Assembly (NCBI GenBank): GCA_036556805.1
Contig: DATBIS010000020.1
Location: 1 to 12,076, forward strand
DNA from: DATBIS01 sp036556805
GTDB lineage: Bacteria > Actinomycetota > UBA4738 > HRBIN12
DNA length: 12,076 nt
Reading direction: 5' to 3'
The position numbers and the translations under genes are program-made. This document shows, piece by piece, positions 6,750-12,076 of the stretch; position 1 is the stretch's first letter, and each line of letters opens with the position of its first letter. The notes under the pieces are model-generated. The model was not told where the DNA came from. It searched no databases and saw nothing but the letters and a program-made list of their open reading frames with translations.

Positions 6750-8369
6750 ATGGCGAACACCTACGACGCGATCATCATCGGCGGCGGCCACAACGGCCTC
6801 ACGGCGGGCGCGTACTTCGCGAGGGCGGGCGCGCGCGCCGTGGTGCTCGAGGCGCGCGGCAAGACCGGCGGAGCGGCGGACACGAGCGCGCCGTTCCCCG
6901 ACCACCCCGACATCAACGTGACGACCTACTCGTACGTGATGTCGCTGATGCCGCCCACGATCATCCGCGAGCTGGACCTCAAGCGGCACGGGTACGACGT
7001 CACGCCGTTCGGCCCGTACTTCCAGGCATTCCCGGACGGGCGCGCGATCACGGTGTACGCCGACGACGCGCGCAAGAGCTACGACTCGATCGCGCAGTTC
7101 TCGAAGAAGGACGCGGACGCGCTCGAGGAATGGGAGGCGTGGCTGCAGGGCGTCGCCGACATCCTCGGGCCGCTGCTCCTGCGCGTTCCCCCGAAGCTCG
7201 GCTCGATGGCGCTCGGCGACCTCCTCGAGAGCGCGAAGACCGCGTGGAAGGCCCGCCGGCTCGGCGTACGCGGCGTGGCCGACGTGACGCGCCTCTTCTC
7301 GATGAGCGTGACGGACCTGTTGAACGACTGGTTCGAATCCGACGCCATCAAGGGCATGCTCGCCGTGAACGGAGTGATCGGCACCTGGGCGGGCCCCGAT
7401 GAGCCCGGCACCGCCTACGTGATGCTGCACCATTCGATCGGCGACGTGGGCGACGGCCACCTTGGGTCGTGGGGCTACCAGCAGGGCGGCATGGGCGCCG
7501 TGTCCGACTCGATCCGGCGTTCGGCGGAGTCGTTCGGCTGCGAGATCCGCACGAACGCGAAGGTGAAGCGAATCCTCGTGCAACAGGGCCGGTTCGTCGG
7601 CGTCGCGCTGGAGGACGGCACGGAGCTCCGCGCGCCGGTGGGCGTCACGTGCGTGCACCCGAAGATCGCGTTCCTCGAGATGCTCGACCGCCACGAGCTC
7701 CCCGAGATGTTCGTGCAGGACATCGAGCGCTGGAAGACGCGGTCGGGCGTCGTGAAGATCAACGTGGCGCTGTCGGAGCTGCCGGACTTCATCGCGCAGC
7801 CGGGCAAGGAGCTGCAGCCGCACCACACCGGGTCGGTCGAGCTCTGCTTCTCGACGGACTACGCGGAGCGCGCCTTCCAGGACGCGCACATGGACCGCAA
7901 GGCGGCGAGCGCGCCGTTCGTCGACGGCGTGATCCCCACCACGCTCGACAAGAAGCTCGCGCCCGAAGGCGTGCACATCTTCTCGATGTTCAGCCAATGG
8001 GTTCCCGACGACTGGAACCTCGAGCCGCATCGCGACGAGCTCGAGGCCTACGCCGACCGGGCGATCGACCGCTACACGGAGCTCGCGCCGAACTTCAAGG
8101 CCTCGGTGATCGGGCGACAGGTGATCGGCCCGTACGACATGGAGCAGGAGCTCGGCCTGATCGGCGGCAACATCTTCCACGGCGAGCTCTCGGTGGATCA
8201 GCTGTTCCACATGCGTCCGGCCCCGGGCTTCGCCGACTATCGCACGCCGGTCCGCGGGCTGTACCACGGCTCGTCGGCCACGCATGCGGGCGGCGGCGTG
8301 AACGGGATCCCGGGCTGGCAGGCCTTCAACATGGCGAAGAAGGACCGCGCCGTCTCGAAGAAGACCTAG
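6750..8369 (+). CDS. FAD/NAD(P)-dependent oxidoreductase, phytoene desaturase (CrtI)/PYROXD2-like
   Basis: This 539-residue flavoprotein is probably an amine or C-C oxidase/dehydrogenase of unknown substrate. The N-terminal Rossmann FAD motif reads IIIGGGHNGLTAGAYFARAG, with the GxGxxG glycines at 11-16 and an acidic residue, Glu34 in VVLEARG, at the end of beta-strand 2. KTGGAADTS follows, as in the CrtI/PYROXD2 group. The C-terminal FAD contact GLYHGSSATHAGGGVNGIPG matches the GSStHPGGGVxGxPG motif of that group. No transmembrane segment is evident. Carotenoid desaturation is unlikely because no crtB, crtE or other carotenoid gene is nearby. The next gene starts 1 bp after its stop, so it is co-transcribed with the acyl-CoA synthetase. 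The divergent TetR and the operator-bearing promoter suggest induction by the substrate or a derived compound. Confidence 0.88.
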   Translation: MANTYDAIIIGGGHNGLTAGAYFARAGARAVVLEARGKTGGAADTSAPFPDHPDINVTTYSYVMSLMPPTIIRELDLKRHGYDVTPFGPYFQAFPDGRAITVYADDARKSYDSIAQFSKKDADALEEWEAWLQGVADILGPLLLRVPPKLGSMALGDLLESAKTAWKARRLGVRGVADVTRLFSMSVTDLLNDWFESDAIKGMLAVNGVIGTWAGPDEPGTAYVMLHHSIGDVGDGHLGSWGYQQGGMGAVSDSIRRSAESFGCEIRTNAKVKRILVQQGRFVGVALEDGTELRAPVGVTCVHPKIAFLEMLDRHELPEMFVQDIERWKTRSGVVKINVALSELPDFIAQPGKELQPHHTGSVELCFSTDYAERAFQDAHMDRKAASAPFVDGVIPTTLDKKLAPEGVHIFSMFSQWVPDDWNLEPHRDELEAYADRAIDRYTELAPNFKASVIGRQVIGPYDMEQELGLIGGNIFHGELSVDQLFHMRPAPGFADYRTPVRGLYHGSSATHAGGGVNGIPGWQAFNMAKKDRAVSKKT

Positions 8370-8370
8370 G

Positions 8371-10494
8371 TTGGACCCGGCGGCCGCGGCGGCTCGCGAC
8401 CGGTCTCCGCTCGAGCGGATGCTCGAGGCCAGGTCGGTGGCGGTCGTCGGCGCGTCGGTGAAGACGGGAACGCTCGGCGCGCAGATGATGGCCGAGCTCC
8501 GCCGCGGCGGTTACGACGGGGCGACCTATCCCGTGAACCCCGGGTACGACGAGGTCGACGGGCACCGGTGCTTCGCCTCGATCACCGACGTGCCGGAGCC
8601 GGTCGACCTCGCGATCCTCGGCGTGGCGAACCATCGGATCGAGGAGGCGCTTCGCGAGGCGGCGGAGGCGGGCGCCGCGAGCGCGGTCACGTTCTCGAGC
8701 CTGTACGAGGAGGAACCGCCGATCCAGGGATCCCCCTCGCTCGCGGAACGGGTCGCGAACATCGCGCGCGAGCACGGCATGGCGTTCTGCGGCGGAAACG
8801 GGATGGGGTTCCTCAACGTCGAGGCCCGCCTCCGCGCGACGGGGTTCCCCACGCCCGACGACCTGCGCGCCGGGCCGGTGGCCTTCCTGTCGCACTCCGG
8901 TTCGGCGTTCGCGGCGTTCGCCTTCAACGACCGGCGGATCGGGTTCAACGTCGTCGTGTCGAGCGGCCAGGAGATCGTGACGACGATGGCCGAGTACATG
9001 GAGTACGCGCTCGACCTCCCCACCACGCGTGTGCTCGCGCTGCTCCTCGAGACGGTGCGCGCGCCCGAGCGTTTCGTGGCCGCGCTGCGGATCGCGCAGG
9101 AGCGCGGCGTCTCGGTCGTAGCCCTCAAGGTGGGGCGCACCGAGCGGGCGAAGTCGATGGTCGTCGCGCATTCGGGGGCGCTCGCCGGCGAGCACGGCGC
9201 GTACGAGGCGCTGTTCGACGCGTTCGGCGTCCACGAGGTCGAGACGCTCGACGAGATGGCCGACGCGATGGAGCTGTTCTCGAGCCCGCGACGCGCGACG
9301 GCCGGCGTCGGCATCGCGAGCGTCCACGACTCCGGCGGCGAGCGGGCGCTGTTCGCCGACCTCGCCGACGACCTCGGCGTCCCGTTCGCGCGTATCTCCG
9401 ACGCGACGAGAGGTGCCCTGCAGGCGACCCTCGACCCGGGCCTGCAGGCGGAGAATCCGCTCGATGCGTGGGGAACCGGCATCGACGCCGACCGCATCTT
9501 CCGCGAGTCCCTGCAGCTGTTGCACGACGACGACGACACCGCGGCGCTCGCGCTCGTCGTGGACCTCACGCGGCAGGGCGAGCCGTACGACGAGGGCTAC
9601 CTGCGGATCGCGCTCGACGTGTTCGGTTCAACCTCGAAGCCCTTCTGCGTGCTGTCCAACCTCTCGAGCGCGGTGGCGGCCGGGGAGGCCGCGCTGCTGC
9701 GCGACGCGGCCATCCCGGTCCTCGAGGGCACGCGTAGCGGGCTGCGCGCGCTCGGCTTCCTCGTCGCCGAGCGGGCGCGTTCGGAGCGCCCACCGATCGA
9801 GGCGCACGTTCCGACCCCTGACGACCTGCGGGAGCGATGGTGCGGGACGCTCGCTGCCGGACCCATCGGCGAGGCGACCGCACTCGAGCTGCTGCGCGAC
9901 TACGGCATCCCGGCCGTCGAGGCCGTTCCGGCGTCGTCGCTCGAGGAGGCGGCGGCCGCCGCCTCCCGCCTCGGGTTCCCGGTCGCGGTGAAGACCGCGA
10001 CCGGGATCGCGCACAAGACCGAAGCGGGCGGGGTGAAGCTGGGTATCGCGAGCGATTCCGAGCTCGCCGGCGCCTACGCCGACCTCGCGAAGCGACTCGG
10101 GCCGGACGTCACGGTCGCTCCCATGGCGCCGGCCGGCGTCGAGGTCGCGCTCGGCATCGTGCGCGACCCGCAGTTCGGCCCCCTCGTGCTCGTCGCGGCG
10201 GGGGGCGTCTTCGTCGAGGTCCTGCACGACCGGGTCCTCGCGATGCCGCCGCTCGACGAGGCTCGGGCACGGGTCCTGATCGGCCGGCTCGCGGTGGCGC
10301 CCCTGCTCGAGGGCGCGAGGGGACGTCCTCCCGCCGACCTGGGGTCGCTCGCGCGCGCGCTCGCGAGGCTGTCGGCGTTGGCAGCGGACCTCGGCGACGT
10401 CGTCGACGCCGTCGACGTCAACCCCCTGATCGTGTCGGCGGATGGGTGCGTGGCGGTGGACGCGCTGGTGATCCCGCGAGCCGCTACGGGATGA
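8371..10494 (+). CDS. Single-chain ADP-forming acyl-CoA synthetase (acetate--CoA ligase family)
   Basis: This protein would interconvert acyl-CoA, ADP and phosphate with acid, CoA and ATP. TTG at 8371, 1 bp after the preceding stop, gives 707 residues; ATG at 8419 (16 residues shorter) is an alternative, as no strong Shine-Dalgarno marks either. Domain order is alpha then beta. A CoA-binding Rossmann domain (about 12-145) begins ARSVAVVGAS; succinyl-CoA ligase-like domains (about 165-470) include FLSHSGS (172-178) and AHSGALAGEHGAYEALF with His267 as the expected phosphohistidine. A C-terminal ATP-grasp domain (about 490-700) has GIAHKTEAGGVKLG with His548, the second phosphate-carrying histidine, and VDVNPLIV (681-688). 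Both histidines are kept, so it should be active. The substrate is open: the superfamily covers acetate, aryl and branched acids, and the ATP-dependent DMSP lyase DddX. Its 3' end overlaps the convergent phosphoesterase by 11 nt. Confidence 0.9.
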   Translation: MDPAAAAARDRSPLERMLEARSVAVVGASVKTGTLGAQMMAELRRGGYDGATYPVNPGYDEVDGHRCFASITDVPEPVDLAILGVANHRIEEALREAAEAGAASAVTFSSLYEEEPPIQGSPSLAERVANIAREHGMAFCGGNGMGFLNVEARLRATGFPTPDDLRAGPVAFLSHSGSAFAAFAFNDRRIGFNVVVSSGQEIVTTMAEYMEYALDLPTTRVLALLLETVRAPERFVAALRIAQERGVSVVALKVGRTERAKSMVVAHSGALAGEHGAYEALFDAFGVHEVETLDEMADAMELFSSPRRATAGVGIASVHDSGGERALFADLADDLGVPFARISDATRGALQATLDPGLQAENPLDAWGTGIDADRIFRESLQLLHDDDDTAALALVVDLTRQGEPYDEGYLRIALDVFGSTSKPFCVLSNLSSAVAAGEAALLRDAAIPVLEGTRSGLRALGFLVAERARSERPPIEAHVPTPDDLRERWCGTLAAGPIGEATALELLRDYGIPAVEAVPASSLEEAAAAASRLGFPVAVKTATGIAHKTEAGGVKLGIASDSELAGAYADLAKRLGPDVTVAPMAPAGVEVALGIVRDPQFGPLVLVAAGGVFVEVLHDRVLAMPPLDEARARVLIGRLAVAPLLEGARGRPPADLGSLARALARLSALAADLGDVVDAVDVNPLIVSADGCVAVDALVIPRAATG

Positions 10495-11902
10495 AGTCCT
10501 GCGGCACCGTGCCGGCCGGCCAGTGCGGGTAGCTGGGGTCCGGGTTCTCGAACGGGCTCTCGAGGTACGTGGCCGCCTTCGACGTCGGCACGACCGGCGA
10601 CCGAGGCCCGTTCGAGAAGTCGAACAGGTGCTCCATGTTGTGGGTCTTGCGGATGCGCGGCGTGAGCGGGTCGAGCCCCCAGTTGTCGGAGATGAACCGA
10701 AGCGGGGTCGAGAACTCGCCGATCTCGTCGTCGACGATCCCGCGAACCGTGTACGGCGAGATGGTGAGCAGCGGGACGCGGAACCCGAGGCCGATGTCAT
10801 CGATCTTCGGCGGCGGCACCGGATCGTAGAACCCTCCCCACTCGTCCCACGTGACGAAGATCGCGGTGTGCTCCCACAGGTCGCCTCGCATGATCTCGCC
10901 CACGATGTCCGTCACCCAGTTGTGCGCCCACGCGGAGCTGTACGGCGGGTGATCCGAGAGCTGGAACCGCGGCGTGATCCACGTGACGGCGGGCAGCGAG
11001 CCCGCGCGGATGTCGCGAAGGAGGCGGTCGACGGGCCGCACGTGCGCGTTCCAATACGCCGAGTCGTGAAACACGTCGTGGACGCCGTTGTACGCGCTCC
11101 AGAAGTATCCGGGCTGGCCCGGCATCGCCGAGTAGAACGCCCAGCTCACGTTCGCCTCGTCGAGCTGCTCGCCGACGGTCTTGAACGTGAAACAGGTGTC
11201 GTGCTTCGTGAGGTTCCCCTGCTCGTCCTTCACGAACACGAAGACGTCCTCGCCCACGGCGTCGCAGCCCCAGCTCTTGAACGTCGAGCCGTCGTCGAGC
11301 TTCCTCGTGTCGATGTTCTCGGGATTGTCGATGACGCCGCCGGACTGCCCGGCGATGAAATAGAAGTGGTTCGGGTAGGAGGGGCCCGCCGCGGAGGAGA
11401 AGAAGTGGTCCGAGATCGCGTACTCCTTCGCCCACAGCCAGTAGTTCGGTAGCTGGTGTTCGTCGTGGATCGTGTACGCCCACGGGTCGCCGAACATCCC
11501 GAACGCGAACCCGTCCTGCGCGCCGCCCGCGAAGTCGTTGAGGTGCGCCGCGAGGTCGTGTGGCAGGTCGCCCGGCAGGTACTCGGGGCATCGCCGAAGC
11601 CGCACCTCCTTCCCCAGCTTCATGCCCGTCGGTGTGCCCACGACGCCGGGGAAGGCGCCGAACACGTTGTTGAAGCTGCGGTTCTCGAGCATGACGTACA
11701 CCACGCGCTTGATCGGCCAGCGCGTGTCGATCGCGGTGGACGTGTCCGACACGCTGGGCACCACGCGGCCGCCGTGCGTGCACGAGAAGAGGACTCCACC
11801 GGCGATCGCCATCGCCGACCGCTGCAGGAAGTCGCGCCGCGTCCAGGGGAGGGGATGGTCGGGATCGTCGGCGGGGTGGCGCACGTGCGGGGGATCGGAC
11901 AT
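10484..11902 (-). CDS. Tat-exported phosphoesterase (phospholipase C / acid phosphatase family)
   Basis: This 472-residue protein likely cleaves phosphate esters outside the membrane. ATG at 11902 starts a Tat signal: TRRDFLQ (21-27), then the hydrophobic SAMAIAGGVLF, then Ser-Cys41. The LFSC is a weak lipobox, so it may stay as a lipoprotein. The phosphoesterase domain (about 64-440) shows VVYVMLENRSFNNVFG, NYWLWAKEYAISDHFF, AGPSYPNHFYFIAGQS, WITPRFQLSDHPP and TWDEWGGFYDPVPPP, all landmarks of the family. The signature normally reads ENRSFD; here the last residue is Asn78. It is smaller than the roughly 700-residue haemolytic phospholipases C and lacks their C-terminal repeat domains, so it is nearer the acid phosphatase-like members. 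It is divergent from a lipoprotein gene. Substrate (phospholipid, nucleotide or other phosphate ester) is not decided. Confidence 0.9.
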   Translation of the reverse strand: MSDPPHVRHPADDPDHPLPWTRRDFLQRSAMAIAGGVLFSCTHGGRVVPSVSDTSTAIDTRWPIKRVVYVMLENRSFNNVFGAFPGVVGTPTGMKLGKEVRLRRCPEYLPGDLPHDLAAHLNDFAGGAQDGFAFGMFGDPWAYTIHDEHQLPNYWLWAKEYAISDHFFSSAAGPSYPNHFYFIAGQSGGVIDNPENIDTRKLDDGSTFKSWGCDAVGEDVFVFVKDEQGNLTKHDTCFTFKTVGEQLDEANVSWAFYSAMPGQPGYFWSAYNGVHDVFHDSAYWNAHVRPVDRLLRDIRAGSLPAVTWITPRFQLSDHPPYSSAWAHNWVTDIVGEIMRGDLWEHTAIFVTWDEWGGFYDPVPPPKIDDIGLGFRVPLLTISPYTVRGIVDDEIGEFSTPLRFISDNWGLDPLTPRIRKTHNMEHLFDFSNGPRSPVVPTSKAATYLESPFENPDPSYPHWPAGTVPQDFIP

Positions 11903-11932
11903 CGGGGGTCAGTTCTACCATCCGCCGCTCGG

Positions 11933-11938
11933 TATGCT
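11933..11938 (+). promoter_or_regulatory. Candidate -10 box for the lipoprotein gene
   Basis: TATGCT lies 30 nt before the TTG start in the 66-bp divergent gap shared with the phosphoesterase gene. No good -35 is present at the expected distance. Confidence 0.3.
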
Positions 11939-11968
11939 CCGTCGGTCCCCGATCCGGAGTCATGACGA

Positions 11969-12076
11969 TTGCGTAGAGGCGTGCTCGCGGTGGCCGCGCT
12001 TGCCGCGCTGCTGCTCGGAGCGTGCGACACGTCGGGATCCACGGCCGCCTCGCCGGGGAGCGAGTCGGGGGGGGGG
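11969..12076 (+). CDS. Lipoprotein of unknown function, 3'-truncated by window edge
   Basis: Only 36 codons are visible. From TTG at 11969, with GGAG at 11956-11959 nine nt upstream, the protein begins MRRGVLAVAALAALLLGACD. This is a textbook lipoprotein signal: two arginines, a hydrophobic core and the lipobox LGAC, with Cys19 as the lipidated residue. A Ser/Gly/Ala-rich linker follows, as is usual after the lipidation site. The reading frame enters a run of ten G, read as glycines, and is then cut off. The mature domain is not visible, so no function can be given; in actinobacteria such starts belong to solute-binding proteins, secreted enzymes and others. It is divergent from the exported phosphoesterase, so both products act at the cell surface. 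Confidence 0.7.
   Translation, partial: MRRGVLAVAALAALLLGACDTSGSTAASPGSESGGG

Noticed and set aside
6420..8285. 621-codon minus-strand open frame opposite the FAD oxidoreductase, running into tetR
   Set aside because: It has no domain motif, and it crosses the operator region and overlaps tetR in a different frame. It is a GC-driven shadow.
6750..8369. Carotenoid biosynthesis (phytoene desaturase) as the function of the FAD oxidoreductase
   Set aside because: The fold family is shared, but no phytoene synthase or prenyl transferase is near, and the gene pairs with an acyl-CoA synthetase and a TetR regulator.
11962..11976. ATG before the lipoprotein TTG
   Set aside because: It reads Met-Thr-Ile-Ala then stops, in a different frame from the lipoprotein signal. 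A tiny coupled leader is possible but unsupported.

Overview
This 12 kb window is very GC-rich, gap-poor DNA that looks like the chromosome of an actinobacterium, probably an uncultured or metagenome-assembled lineage. The evidence is inference: strong G/C preference at third codon positions, GTG and TTG starts, DinB/mycothiol-isomerase-like proteins, a BetI-like TetR regulator, and start sites with a TAnnnT box 6-7 nt upstream and no Shine-Dalgarno, as in leaderless actinobacterial genes. No RNA gene, CRISPR array, insertion sequence or phage gene was seen. No gene-free stretch exceeds 200 bp. The window is cut through a gene at both ends.

Layout. (1) 3-1815 (+): the 3' two-thirds of a CoA-acylating methylmalonate-semialdehyde dehydrogenase (mmsA), then two small DinB-fold proteins, each joined to the gene before it by a 4-nt start/stop overlap. 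(2) 1886-3034 (+): a Rieske non-heme iron oxygenase alpha subunit related to quaternary-amine demethylases, with no reductase nearby. (3) 3037-4916 (-): nucleoside hydrolase then ribokinase, with a 4-nt overlap; divergent from these, 4968-5921 (+), a divergent ribose-phosphate pyrophosphokinase (Prs). Together these could run nucleoside to ribose to ribose-5-phosphate to PRPP. (4) 5929-6558 (-): a TetR/BetI-like repressor facing a two-gene operon (6750-10494, +) of a phytoene-desaturase-like FAD oxidoreductase and a single-chain ADP-forming acyl-CoA synthetase. (5) 10484-11902 (-): a Tat-exported phosphoesterase of the phospholipase C/acid phosphatase family. (6) 11969-12076 (+): the start of a lipoprotein, cut by the window end in a run of ten G.

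The most informative non-coding element is the tetR/oxidoreductase intergenic region. Two 18-bp arms (6612-6629 and 6674-6691), inverted and matching at 17 of 18 positions, each carry a TGAnnGGCCnnTCA-like core. One overlaps the -10 box of a good tetR promoter and the other contains the -35 box of the oxidoreductase promoter. This is the layout expected for a repressor controlling both itself and the divergent operon. I see no clear new defence or mobile system. The best candidates for something undescribed are the TetR-controlled oxidoreductase/acyl-CoA synthetase operon of unknown substrate and the compact nucleoside-to-PRPP locus with an atypical Prs.
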